Of a stretch of DNA of 61,794 nt, positions 8,920 through 18,068 are shown one piece after another (the stretch's first letter is position 1; the number at the start of each line of letters is the position of its first letter). Where the stretch lies: the NCBI GenBank assembly GCA_900754475.1, contig CAAECY010000045.1, forward strand, positions 1-61,794. Reading direction: 5' to 3'. Origin of the DNA: an uncultured Sutterella sp. GTDB lineage: Bacteria > Pseudomonadota > Gammaproteobacteria > Burkholderiales > Burkholderiaceae_F. The translations under genes and the position numbers were made by a program. The notes under the pieces were generated by a model, which had not been told where the DNA came from, did not search any database, and saw nothing but the letters and a program-made list of their open reading frames with translations.

Positions 8920-9894
8920 ATGCTTCGTCCCGACCAACTCCCCGATCCGGAAGCGCTTCGTCTGCTTGCCGAACTCCACCGAACCCGCTCGCTCGGCGTG
9001 ACGGCGGAGCGGCTCGGCTGTTCGTTGTCGAAGGCAAGCCGCATGTTGGGGATGCTCCGAAAGCTTTTCGACGACGAGCTTTTCGTGCGGTGCGACCACT
9101 TCATGCATCCGACGAAAGGCATGCAGGCGCTGGCGCCCAAGATCGAGCGGATTCTCGGGGCGTACGCCGCACTTTCGGAAGGGGACTGTTTCTTGCCGCA
9201 ACGCTTGGAGCGCACCTACAACATCGGAGGCCTCGACAACGCCCTGGTCGCGTACGTGCTTCCCGTGCTCTCGGACCTCTCCGTCGCCGCGCCCGGCGTC
9301 GCGCTCAACTTTCATCCGTTGGGGCGCGACTTCGCGTCGGACCTGCGGGCGGGGCGACTCGACCTTGCGATCTATGCGACGGAAAACGACTACCCCGGCA
9401 TTCTGAAGCGCCCGCTCGTCGAAGACATGTTCGTCTTCGTCGCGCACGACGACCATCCGCTGGCCCGCCGCCTCCGAGAGGGCGGCGTCGTAACGAGCGA
9501 CGAAGCGTCCGCGGCGGCCTCCATCCGTACGACCGTTCCGATGCGCTCGCCCGACGAAACGCCGCACGCCTACTGCATCAACCATTTGCCCGATTCGCCC
9601 GGAGGCCGTCGCAGCGCGACGAAACTCTGGACGCCTTTCTTCTCGACGATCCCGATCGCGCTTGCGGAAACGCGCGGCGTCGCGCTCATGCCCTGTCGCG
9701 TGGCGGAGCGACTCGCGAAACACCTCCCCGTCACGATTCTCGGCGCGCCCGCACGGGCGCGGCCCTTCGTGCCGTACGTCTTTCGAGCCGAGCACGGGCA
9801 CGGGGACGTGTCGCTGTCGTGGCTCGAGAACCTCTTGGTGCAGAAGGTGCGGCAAACGGCCGCCGACCTTCGAACCGTGCCGCTTCTTCCTTGA
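8920..9894 (+). CDS. LysR-family transcriptional regulator
   Basis: This 324-residue LysR protein has its start set at ATG 8920, the first Met before the conserved HTH (LGVTAERLGCSLSKASRMLG), with GAGGAA about 11 bases upstream. It is paralogous in layout to the regulator at 1450-2409: both start MLRP, and both lie downstream of an FAD reductase gene and upstream of an AssT gene in the same direction. It is the probable regulator of the sulfotransferase gene that follows. Effector unknown. Confidence 0.9.
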   Translation: MLRPDQLPDPEALRLLAELHRTRSLGVTAERLGCSLSKASRMLGMLRKLFDDELFVRCDHFMHPTKGMQALAPKIERILGAYAALSEGDCFLPQRLERTYNIGGLDNALVAYVLPVLSDLSVAAPGVALNFHPLGRDFASDLRAGRLDLAIYATENDYPGILKRPLVEDMFVFVAHDDHPLARRLREGGVVTSDEASAAASIRTTVPMRSPDETPHAYCINHLPDSPGGRRSATKLWTPFFSTIPIALAETRGVALMPCRVAERLAKHLPVTILGAPARARPFVPYVFRAEHGHGDVSLSWLENLLVQKVRQTAADLRTVPLLP

Positions 9895-9902
9895 AAAACA
9901 CG

Positions 9903-9925
9903 CCCGTTGCAGACTTTGCAACGGG
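9903..9925 (+). terminator. Small hairpin after LysR gene
   Basis: CCCGTTGCA at 9903-9911 pairs perfectly with TGCAACGGG at 9917-9925 across a 5-base loop, 8 bases after the LysR stop. There is no real T-tract, so termination may be weak or Rho-assisted. Confidence 0.5.
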
Positions 9926-10077
9926 ACCTTGTCGATTCGTGCGCGTCGGCCTTGGCAACTGCCGAGGCGAGGCCGAAGGGGCCTTCCTAAGATGAACGGA
10001 AGTTCCCGCGCCGCACCTCGCCCCCGACCAACACAACCACCGGCGAAAAGTGCGGCCGACCACAAAGGAGAATCGAC

Positions 10078-11913
10078 ATGCACTCGGTCAAATTCACGGT
10101 GCTCTCTTGCGCGATGATGGGCGTTTTCGCACTGTCCGCGGATGCTTTCGCCATGGGCGGCCCCTCGGGCCCGAGCACGAACTACATCATGCAGGGCCAC
10201 CTGGGGGAAGTGATGATGAACCCCTACGGCACGGCGCCGCTCACCGCCATCATCCGCGACAACGGCTACACGCTCCACGACGTGACGGTGCGCATCGTGC
10301 CGAAGCAGAACGGCTACGACCTCAAATACAAGGTCTCTGACGCGCAGCTTCTCACGCACGGCGGCATTCCCGTCTTCGGTCTCTACCCCGACTACCTGAA
10401 CCACGTTGAAGTCACCTACACGCGCGAACTTCGCGGCAAGCGCGAAACGATGACGGACACGTACCAGCTCTACGCGCCGCCCGTCTACACGGAAGTGGCC
10501 GGGATCCCGACCGAACGTCACGCACTCTTCGGCGTCGAAGTGAAGAAGGTCGATCCGGAATTCAAGGATCGTCTCTACTACATCAACAACATCGCCGAAA
10601 AATCCGGGATCGGCACGCGCGCCGTTTGGAACAACCCCGCGGGCGGTGCGCTCCAGTGGAACTTCTGGCCGCAGAACGCCGTCATCGACACGAAGGGCGA
10701 CATCCGCTGGTACCTCTTCGCGAACCCCATCTACGACTTGAATGACATGTATCAGGCGGGCGTCATGATGGGCTTCAAACAGAACGCGGACGGCATGATT
10801 TCCTGGGGCTACGGTCAGCGCTACGTCAAGTACGACATCATGGGTCGCGAGGTCTTCAACCGTCTGCTTCCCTACCGCTTTAACGACATCTCGCACTCGG
10901 TCGACGACGCTCAGAACGGTCACTACTTCCTGCGCGTGGCTTCCTCGAACTACCTGCGTCCCGACGGCAAGCACGTGCGCACGGTGCGCGACGTCATTGC
11001 CGAAGTGGACGAGAACGGGGTGGTCGTCGACGAATGGCGTCTCGCGGACATTCTCGATCCGTACCGAGACAACGTGCTGAAAGTGCTCGACCAGGGGGCC
11101 GTGTGCCTCAACATCGACGCCTCGATGGCCGGTAAGACCCTCACCGACGAAGAACTCGCCGCCGCAGACAAGAGCGACGCCTTCGGCGACATCGTCGGTA
11201 CGGGCGCGGGCCGCAACTGGGCGCACGTCAACTCCGTCGACTACGACCCGGAAGACGACTCGATCATCATCTCCTCGCGCCACCAGTCCGCGATCATCAA
11301 GATCGGCCGCGACAAGGAGGTGAAGTGGATTCTCGGTTCGCCCGAAGGCTGGAAAAAGCCCTGGGCCGACAAGATCTTGAAGCCCGTCGACGCGAAGGGG
11401 AACCCGATCAAGTGCGAAGGCTCCAAGTGCGAAGGCGACTTCGACTGGACTTGGACGCAGCACACCGCCTTCAAGATCGACGAAAAGAGCAAGGGCGACA
11501 TCATCTACGTCTCGGCCTTCGACAACGGCGACGGCCGCGGCATGGAGCAGCCCGCCATGCCCGACGACAAGTACTCCCGCGGCGTGATCTACAGAATCGA
11601 CCAGAAGAAGGGCACGGTCGAACAGATCTGGGAATTCGGCAAGGAACGCGGTCACGAACTCTTCAGCGCCGTGACGTCGCTCGTCGAATACCAGCCCGAC
11701 CACGACTCGATCATGATGTACTCGGCCACGTCGGGTGCGGAATACAACCTCAAGACGGGCGCCTTCGCGACCGCTCCGAATCCGACGATCTTCGAGTTCA
11801 AGTGGGGGTCGACCACGCCTTCCGTCGAAATTCAGTTGAAGGACTGCACGGGCTACCAGGCCTGGCCGTTCTCCATCGAAAAGGCGATGAGTCAGGAAGT
11901 TTTGAAGAAGTAA
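10078..11913 (+). CDS. Aryl-sulfate sulfotransferase (AssT), copy 2
   Basis: This complete enzyme of 611 residues starts at ATG 10078 behind AAAGGAG. The signal peptide ends near ALSADAFA, so the enzyme is periplasmic. The family transfers sulfate between phenols by a ping-pong mechanism through a sulfohistidine. Active-site segments are visible: ISHSVDDAQNGHYF, NWAHVNSVDYDP (His and Asn), SSRHQSA (Arg) and DWTWTQHTAFKI, whose His is the probable sulfated nucleophile. Two cysteines (CEGSKC) precede that His, as in disulfide-containing family members. It is followed by a strong terminator. The paralogue at the window start lies in the opposite orientation. It is probably regulated by the adjacent LysR protein. 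Likely donors are phenolic sulfates from the host or diet (inference). Confidence 0.93.
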   Translation: MHSVKFTVLSCAMMGVFALSADAFAMGGPSGPSTNYIMQGHLGEVMMNPYGTAPLTAIIRDNGYTLHDVTVRIVPKQNGYDLKYKVSDAQLLTHGGIPVFGLYPDYLNHVEVTYTRELRGKRETMTDTYQLYAPPVYTEVAGIPTERHALFGVEVKKVDPEFKDRLYYINNIAEKSGIGTRAVWNNPAGGALQWNFWPQNAVIDTKGDIRWYLFANPIYDLNDMYQAGVMMGFKQNADGMISWGYGQRYVKYDIMGREVFNRLLPYRFNDISHSVDDAQNGHYFLRVASSNYLRPDGKHVRTVRDVIAEVDENGVVVDEWRLADILDPYRDNVLKVLDQGAVCLNIDASMAGKTLTDEELAAADKSDAFGDIVGTGAGRNWAHVNSVDYDPEDDSIIISSRHQSAIIKIGRDKEVKWILGSPEGWKKPWADKILKPVDAKGNPIKCEGSKCEGDFDWTWTQHTAFKIDEKSKGDIIYVSAFDNGDGRGMEQPAMPDDKYSRGVIYRIDQKKGTVEQIWEFGKERGHELFSAVTSLVEYQPDHDSIMMYSATSGAEYNLKTGAFATAPNPTIFEFKWGSTTPSVEIQLKDCTGYQAWPFSIEKAMSQEVLKK

Positions 11914-11947
11914 GCTCTTACGTTTTTCGGCTTTGATTCGACCGAAA

Positions 11948-11984
11948 GCCCGCGCTCCGGAAATGTTCCGGGGCGCGGGCTTTT
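11948..11984 (+). terminator. Rho-independent terminator after assT copy 2
   Basis: A 15-bp GC-rich stem with one G-U pair (11948-11962 with 11966-11980) has a 3-base loop and is followed by TTTT. It is nearly identical in sequence to the terminator after ribB at 13081-13122. Confidence 0.92.
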
Positions 11985-12040
11985 CTCGCTTGGGCTTGCG
12001 GACCGTTGGCGAATTCAGGCGTTAACCCGTAGAATGCGTT

Positions 12041-12173
12041 CTTGCTCAGGGATGGGTGAAATTCCCTATCGGCGGTAAAGTCCGCGAGCGCCGGCACGTT
12101 CCCAAAAAAACGGGGCCGCGCGCAGATCCGGTGCGACTCCGGAACCGACGGTGACAGTCCGGAAGGAAGAGCG
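12041..12173 (+). ncRNA. FMN riboswitch (RFN element)
   Basis: The stretch carries the conserved RFN blocks in order: GGGTGAAATTCCCTATCGG, CGGTAAAGTCCGCGAG, GATCCGGTGCGACTCCGGA, CCGACGGTGACAGTCCGGA and AGGAAGAG. FMN binding normally represses riboflavin genes, and the next gene is ribB. The expression platform is probably the 218-nt leader 12174-12391. That leader contains a GCGGCC/GGCCGC hairpin at 12324-12339 without a clear T-tract, so control may be translational or Rho-dependent. Confidence 0.95.
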
Positions 12174-12391
12174 GGGGGTGCGGCTCGGTCGTCGGCCTCT
12201 CGGGACGAGGTTCCCGACGGCGTCCGACGGTTCGTACTCGGCATTCGGCGCGCGAGGTGTCGCGCCGCGAGGCACCCCGAGAAGTGCGGGTCCGGTCCTT
12301 AAGGGCTCGCGCGGCACTCTTTCGCGGCCGTCGGGCCGCAACCCTCGGGCGACGAACCGATTAACGCCATCCAACCAGGAAGGAGTGCCCA

Positions 12392-13048
12392 ATGACTGAA
12401 TCCGCCCGCTACGATCTGACCGCTTTCGGTGCCGATGCCGAAGAACGCATGGTGCGCGCGCTCGAAGCCTTTCGCCGCGGCGAAGGTCTGTGCGTCGTCG
12501 ACGACGAGGATCGTGAAAACGAAGGCGACCTGATCTATTCCGCCCAGCACCTGACCGAAGCGCAGGTCGCGCAGATGATCCGCGACTGCTCTGGCATCGT
12601 TTGCGTGTGCCTTACGGAAGAAGCGTGCGATCGCATGGCGCTTCCCCCGATGGTCTCGACGAACACCAACACGCAGGGCACCGCCTTCACGGTCGCGATC
12701 GAAGCGGCCGAGGGCGTCACGACGGGCGTTTCCGCTCACGACCGACTCCTCACCATCAAGGCGGCCGCCAACCCGAACGGGCGTCCCGAAGACCTCCGTC
12801 GTCCGGGGCACGTCTATCCGTTGCGCGCCCGCTCGGGCGGCGTTCTTGAGCGTCGCGGCCATACGGAGAGCTCGATCGACCTTTGCCGCCTCGCCGGGCT
12901 TGAACCCGCGGGCGTTCTCTGCGAACTCATGCACCCCGACGGCACCATGATGCGCCTGCCCGACGTCGCCAAGTACGCGCTTGAGCACGGCATGGCCATG
13001 ATCTCGGTCGAGGACATCGCAGCCTACCGTATCGCGCACGGCCTCTGA
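12392..13048 (+). CDS. ribB: 3,4-dihydroxy-2-butanone-4-phosphate synthase
   Basis: This 218-residue monofunctional enzyme converts ribulose 5-phosphate to 3,4-dihydroxy-2-butanone 4-phosphate and formate in riboflavin synthesis. The metal- and substrate-binding signature VVDDEDRENEGDL is at about 35-47. TAFTVAIEA, RPGHVYPLRAR and GHTESSIDL are all present. It starts at ATG 12392 behind AGGAAGGAG. There is no GTP cyclohydrolase II domain, unlike RibBA fusions. It is controlled by the FMN riboswitch directly upstream and ends at a strong terminator, so it is a single-gene unit. Confidence 0.97.
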   Translation: MTESARYDLTAFGADAEERMVRALEAFRRGEGLCVVDDEDRENEGDLIYSAQHLTEAQVAQMIRDCSGIVCVCLTEEACDRMALPPMVSTNTNTQGTAFTVAIEAAEGVTTGVSAHDRLLTIKAAANPNGRPEDLRRPGHVYPLRARSGGVLERRGHTESSIDLCRLAGLEPAGVLCELMHPDGTMMRLPDVAKYALEHGMAMISVEDIAAYRIAHGL

Positions 13049-13080
13049 GACGAAACGCCGCAAGCGACGTGAATCAACGC

Positions 13081-13122
13081 AAAGCCCGCGCTTCCGGAAG
13101 CTTTCCGGGGCGCGGGCTTTTT
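13081..13122 (+). terminator. Rho-independent terminator after ribB
   Basis: GCCCGCGC (13084-13091) pairs with GCGCGGGC (13110-13117), the stem extends inward with CCGGAA/TTCCGG, and five Ts follow. It is almost the same sequence as the hairpin at 11948-11984. Confidence 0.92.
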
Positions 13123-13226
13123 CGATGCGGGTCGCCTTCCGAACGGAGCCCCCCATGGGTCCTTTCGCCTTCGCGTAGACTTTTCGGACAAGCCATCCGA
13201 CAGTTCTTGCTCTTCGAAGGTTTTCC

Positions 13227-14570
13227 ATGCCGATTCGCATTCTTCACACTTCCGACTGGCATCTCGGGCGCACGCTCGCCGACGTCGACCGCACGGCCGA
13301 CTTCGCGAGCTTTCTCGATTGGTTGGCCGGGATCCTCGTCGAGCGCAAGCCCGACGTGCTCCTCGTTGCGGGAGACGTCTTCGATACGACGATGCCTTCG
13401 ACGGCGGCGCAGCGCCTCTATTACGACTTCCTTCGGAAAGCCTCCGAAACGTCCGTGAAGGCCGTGATCATCACGGCGGGAAACCACGATTCGGCGCGCT
13501 TTCTGGGCGCCGCGCGCCCGCTTCTCGAAGGCTGCCGCGTCTTCGTTGCCGGGGACGATCCCGAAGAGCAGGCGTTCGTCGTTGAGGACGAATCGGGGAT
13601 GCCGCTTCTAGGCGTTGCGGCGGTGCCGTACCTCCGGGAAGGGGACGTCCGCACGTCGGCCCTGGACCTCTCGAACCTCGAACGCGCGGAATTGTGGGAG
13701 CGGGGCGTCTTTGAGCACTATCAGGCCGTGCGGCACCTGCTTCTCGACGAAACGGGCGGGCGCGTGCCGCTCGTTGCGATGGGGCACCTTTTCGTGACGG
13801 GATCGAGCCTTTCGCCCGGCGTCACGACCCCCGCCGACTACGATCCGAGCGTCTACGTGGGGTCGCTCAAAAACGTCACGTCGGCCGCCTTCGGAACGGG
13901 CTGGCACTACGTGGCGCTCGGCCACATTCATCACGCGCAAAGCGTGAAGGCGGAGGTCCCCGTGCGCTACTGCGGAGCGCCGCTGGCGCTTCATTTCGGA
14001 CACGCCGCGTACGACCATCAGGTGGTGCTCGTCACGATCGACGACGAGGGACGGCTCCTTGAGCCCGAAATCCTTCCCGTGGCGCAGCCGCGCGAAATCG
14101 TTTCGATCAAAGGGACGCTCGACGAACTGAAGACGGCGATTGCCGACCGTGCGAACCCCGGGGGGCTCGCGGCCATCGTAGAAGCCGAGTACGAGGGCGA
14201 CGCGGCCGACGCGTCGATCGTGGTCGACGAACTGCAACGGGCGGCCGAAAAAGCCGGGGTCGTGCTCGGCGCCGTGCGGCGGCGTTCGCCCCGCAGAGCG
14301 GCCTCGGAAACGAGCCTGCCCGCCATGAGCCTTGACGACATCACGCCCGAAGACGTGTTCCGCTCGGTGGCGGAGCGGGAAATCGAAGATGCGGCGGAGC
14401 GCGAAAAGCTCACGCACCTCTTCAACGACGTCCTGCACGAGGTGCGCGTGAAGGCGCTCCCCGACGAAGAGCCCGTGAAAATCGTGACGGCGGAAAAGTC
14501 CGCCGAAGAAAGCACGGGGAAAACGGAAAAGACGGACAAGAAAGAAACGACGGGCGAATCGGAGGACTGA
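13227..14570 (+). CDS. sbcD: Exonuclease SbcD, Mre11-type nuclease subunit
   Basis: This 447-residue protein is the nuclease subunit of the SbcCD hairpin and double-strand-end processing complex. Calcineurin-type phosphoesterase motifs appear in order: HTSDWHLG (residues 7-14), LLVAGDVFD, ITAGNHDS, MGHLF and LGHIHHA. These supply the two-metal active site. The C-terminal ~50 residues are a Lys/Glu/Thr-rich tail. It starts at ATG 13227 with GAAGG upstream, and only 3 bp separate its stop from sbcC, a standard operon. Confidence 0.96.
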   Translation: MPIRILHTSDWHLGRTLADVDRTADFASFLDWLAGILVERKPDVLLVAGDVFDTTMPSTAAQRLYYDFLRKASETSVKAVIITAGNHDSARFLGAARPLLEGCRVFVAGDDPEEQAFVVEDESGMPLLGVAAVPYLREGDVRTSALDLSNLERAELWERGVFEHYQAVRHLLLDETGGRVPLVAMGHLFVTGSSLSPGVTTPADYDPSVYVGSLKNVTSAAFGTGWHYVALGHIHHAQSVKAEVPVRYCGAPLALHFGHAAYDHQVVLVTIDDEGRLLEPEILPVAQPREIVSIKGTLDELKTAIADRANPGGLAAIVEAEYEGDAADASIVVDELQRAAEKAGVVLGAVRRRSPRRAASETSLPAMSLDDITPEDVFRSVAEREIEDAAEREKLTHLFNDVLHEVRVKALPDEEPVKIVTAEKSAEESTGKTEKTDKKETTGESED

Positions 14571-14573
14571 CCC

Positions 14574-17500
14574 ATGCGGCTCTTGAAACTGCGTTGGAAA
14601 AACATCAACTCGTTTGCGGGCGAATTCTCGATCGACTTTCGCGATCCCGCCTATCAACAAAGCGGCATCTTCGCGATCGTCGGCCCGACGGGGAGCGGCA
14701 AAACCTCGATTCTCGATGCGCTTGCGCTCGCCCTGTACGGCACGACCCCCCGAACCGAAGCCGGCAAAGGGGCGGAAAAGTGCATGGTCATGACGAAAGG
14801 CCGCACGGAGTGCTACGCGGCGGTCGTCTTCGAAGTGCGGGGCGTCACGTACCTCTCGCGCTGGTCGCAGCGCCTCGCGAGGAAGAGCCTCAACCTGCAA
14901 CCCGAGCAGGTGGAGCTCGTGCGCCTCGCGCACCCCGACGACGCGGCCGGCGAAATCCTGGCCGAAAAGAAGACCGAGTGGCGAAACGCTATCGATCGGG
15001 TGACGGGGCTGACCTTTGAAACCTTCACGAAGAGCGTCATGCTCGCGCAAGGGGCGTTTGCGAGCCTTTTGCGCGCGAAAGAAGACGAACGCGCGGCGAT
15101 TCTCGAACAGATCACGGGGACGAGCCTTTATTCCGACATCGGGCGCGCCGTGTTCGAACGCGAACGCGAGGAACGGCGAAAGCTTGCGACCCTTGAAGCC
15201 GAACTCGAACACGCGCTTCCGATGAGCGACGAAGCGCGTGCGGCACTCGATGCCGACTACGCCCGAGCCGCAAAAGACGTGACCGAACACGAAGCGCGCC
15301 GCTCGGTGCTTGAAAAAACGAAGGCGCTCTGGAAAGCCCGAACCGAGGCCGAGGTAGAACTCAAAGCGCGCGAAGCGCAAACCGCACGCGCCGAAGAAGA
15401 GACCCGTCGCGCGACCGAAGACGAAGCGAAGCTTCAGGCCGCGCGCCGCGCTTTGGCGCCCGCCGAAGGGCTCGTCGCGCTGGAGCGCGATCGGCGCGGG
15501 GCCGAAACTCTGGAGCGGGATTTGGAAAAAGCCCGCGCGACGGCGACTTCGGCGCGCGAGCGCGCCGAGGCCGCCGAGTCGGAGCGGTCCGTTGCGCGCA
15601 ACGCGCGCGAAGCCGCGGAAAAGTCCGAAGCCGAATTCCAGCTCGTCTTCGAAGCGCTCCTTCGAGCGGATACGGAAATCGCACAGCTCGCGGAAGCGCT
15701 CGAGCGCGAAGCGAAAGACGCCCGCGCGGCGCGCGAGAACCTCACGGCGTCCGAGACCCGCGTCAAAGCCGCCCGGGCGACCTTTGACGAAGCCTCGCGC
15801 GCGGGCGCGAAGGCCGAAGAGGTGCTTCGCTCCGACCCCGACGCGGAAGCGATCCGCGCGGGGCTTTCCGCCGTGAAGCTTGCGGTCGAGCGGCACCGCG
15901 CCGCGGCCCTCCGCCGCATGGCGGCCGCAAAGAAAACCGAAGCGCTTGCGGCGGAAATCGCCGAAGACGAACGTCTCGAAGCGGAGCGCCGTCGCACCTT
16001 GGAAGCGCTCGCGAAGAAAACGGCCCTTGCCGCAGGCGCCAAAGAAAAGGCCGAGCGCGATCTCGAAATCGCGTCGGCCGGCAAAGGCTTGGAGCAGAGT
16101 CTTCTTGAAATGCGCCGCGCCGCGGAAGCGCGTCTTTGCGCCGAGTGGGCAAGTTCGATCGACGACGAAACCGTGCGCGGACGTGCGGTGCTCGAAAGGG
16201 CCGACGGTCTCACGGACCCCGTGCGCGACTACCTCGAAGGGCTTTTGGGGCGCTTCGGCGAAGTGCGCGCGCGCTTGGAAGGCACCTGGCCCGAAGCGTT
16301 CGAGGGCGGTCGCCCCCTGGATGCGGATCGGCTCGAAGGGTCGATCGCGACGCTTCGCGAATGGTCGAGTACGGCGGGCGCCGCACAGCGCAAGGCCGAC
16401 GAAGCGCGTCGGGCTCTGGCGGCTGCGGAATGTACCGAGCGGGAGGCCCGCGACGAAGCCGATGCGGCCCGCCGTCGTGCGGAAGGTCGGGCGCTTGAGC
16501 GTCAGACGCTCGTCGGCGAATTGGCGGGGGCCGAAAGTGCGCTTGACGCAGCCTGGGCCGACTATTTGCAGTCGGTTTCGCCCTGGATTTCCGAGGAGCG
16601 CCTTGCGAAGGCCCCCAAGCCCGCCGCGATTTTGAAGGAACTCGAAGAGCGTGCGGCTCGACGCGACGAGGCGCTTCGTGCGCGCGATGCGGCACTCGAA
16701 GCCGCGCGTCGCGCGGAAAGTGCGGCGGAGCTCGAAGCGGCGAAGTGCGAAGAAGCGCGCGCCCGGGCGGAAAACGCCCGCGCGGCCCTCAAGGCTCGCG
16801 AAAAGACGCTCGCCGAAGCGCGCGAAGCGCGTACCCGCACCTGGGGGACGATCGACCCGAAGGCCGAAAACACGGCGCGTCGTGCGGCTCTTGCAACGGC
16901 ACGCACCCGCGAAGAAGCGGCGGAAACCGAAAGCCGTCGGGCGGCGCAGGCGCTCGCCGAGTCGCTCGAAGCGGAAAAGGGGCTCGAAGCGCGACGGGAA
17001 AAGGCCGCAAAGGACCTCATGGATGCCGAAAAGGCGTTCGGCGAAAAACTGCGCGCGGCGGGCTTTGAAAGCGAAGCCGAACTGCGTGCGGCGTGTTTGT
17101 CGGGCGCCGAAATCGAGCGCCTGGAGTGCGCCGTGCGCGAACGCGCCGATGCGCTTTCGGCCGCGCGCACCGCGCTTTCGATTGCCCGGCAGAACGACGA
17201 AGCGGCCCGAGGGGCGCTCGAAGCGCTCTTTGCGTCGCTCGAAGCGGAGGGGGCTGCGGACGCGCGTCTCGATGCCGCGCAAACCGAGGCGGCCCTTTCC
17301 GCGGTGCTCTCCGCGGTCGCGCAACTGCGCGAGACGTTGGGGAGTCTTTCGGAAAAGCGTCGCGCCGACGACGAACGGCGTCGCACGAGCGCCGAGATGC
17401 GAAAAGCGATCGACGCGCAGCGCCTGCGCGGCGCCGAATGGGCGAAGCTCGTCGCTCTGATCGGGGACGGCGAAGGGAAGCGCTTCCGCAAGGCCGCGCA

Positions 17501-17957
17501 AAAGCTCACCTTTGCGATGCTTCTTCAGAACGCAAACGTGATGCTCGAACACATGCACAGCCGCTATCGGTTGGAGCCCGCGGGCGCGTCGCAATTGGAC
17601 GTCGCGGTGCGCGACGAAGACCTCGCGGGGATCGTGAGGACGTCCGCAAACCTCTCGGGCGGGGAAACGTTCCTCGTCAGTTTGGCGCTTGCGTTGGCGC
17701 TCTCGCGCATCAGCACGAAGAACCTGCGCGTCGACACGCTTTTTCTCGACGAAGGCTTCGGGAGTCTCGACGCCGTTACGCTCGAAAAGGCGCTTTCGGC
17801 CCTCGAAACCCTGCAACGCACGTCGCAAAAATTGATCGGCCTCATCAGTCACGTGAAGGCCGTGAGCGACCGCATTCCCGCTCACGTCACGGTGCGTCCG
17901 CGCGGCGCGACGGGCGAGAGCATCGTGACGGGGCCGGGGGTCGAGCGGATCGCCTGA
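14574..17957 (+). CDS. sbcC: Exonuclease SbcC, Rad50-like ATPase, without zinc hook
   Basis: This 1127-residue ABC-type ATPase partners SbcD. Walker A (GPTGSGKTSILDAL) is near residues 38-51. The signature LSGGETFLVSLALALALS and Walker B TLFLDEGFGSLD are near the C-terminus. Between them lies a very long Ala/Glu/Arg-rich coiled coil. SbcC and Rad50 proteins normally dimerise through a CxxC zinc hook at the coil apex. Here the cysteines between the ATPase halves are isolated (LCAEW, ECTER, KCEEA, ACLSG, ECAVR) and no CxxC exists. The proteins may dimerise another way. Otherwise length and order are normal. Confidence 0.95.
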   Translation: MRLLKLRWKNINSFAGEFSIDFRDPAYQQSGIFAIVGPTGSGKTSILDALALALYGTTPRTEAGKGAEKCMVMTKGRTECYAAVVFEVRGVTYLSRWSQRLARKSLNLQPEQVELVRLAHPDDAAGEILAEKKTEWRNAIDRVTGLTFETFTKSVMLAQGAFASLLRAKEDERAAILEQITGTSLYSDIGRAVFEREREERRKLATLEAELEHALPMSDEARAALDADYARAAKDVTEHEARRSVLEKTKALWKARTEAEVELKAREAQTARAEEETRRATEDEAKLQAARRALAPAEGLVALERDRRGAETLERDLEKARATATSARERAEAAESERSVARNAREAAEKSEAEFQLVFEALLRADTEIAQLAEALEREAKDARAARENLTASETRVKAARATFDEASRAGAKAEEVLRSDPDAEAIRAGLSAVKLAVERHRAAALRRMAAAKKTEALAAEIAEDERLEAERRRTLEALAKKTALAAGAKEKAERDLEIASAGKGLEQSLLEMRRAAEARLCAEWASSIDDETVRGRAVLERADGLTDPVRDYLEGLLGRFGEVRARLEGTWPEAFEGGRPLDADRLEGSIATLREWSSTAGAAQRKADEARRALAAAECTEREARDEADAARRRAEGRALERQTLVGELAGAESALDAAWADYLQSVSPWISEERLAKAPKPAAILKELEERAARRDEALRARDAALEAARRAESAAELEAAKCEEARARAENARAALKAREKTLAEAREARTRTWGTIDPKAENTARRAALATARTREEAAETESRRAAQALAESLEAEKGLEARREKAAKDLMDAEKAFGEKLRAAGFESEAELRAACLSGAEIERLECAVRERADALSAARTALSIARQNDEAARGALEALFASLEAEGAADARLDAAQTEAALSAVLSAVAQLRETLGSLSEKRRADDERRRTSAEMRKAIDAQRLRGAEWAKLVALIGDGEGKRFRKAAQKLTFAMLLQNANVMLEHMHSRYRLEPAGASQLDVAVRDEDLAGIVRTSANLSGGETFLVSLALALALSRISTKNLRVDTLFLDEGFGSLDAVTLEKALSALETLQRTSQKLIGLISHVKAVSDRIPAHVTVRPRGATGESIVTGPGVERIA

Positions 17958-18068
17958 GGAGGATCGAGGGGCCCGGTACGCCCGATACGTCCGAGATGTC
18001 GAGCCCCTCGAAATTCCCGACGGAACCGTAATCCCGGGAAACACTCGAAGAAAAAAACGGAGGAAATC

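Noticed and set aside
7693..11703. A 1336-codon minus-strand open frame across the reductase-cupin-LysR-AssT arm
   Set aside because: It is an antisense shadow of well-supported plus-strand genes, with no start or ribosome site of note.
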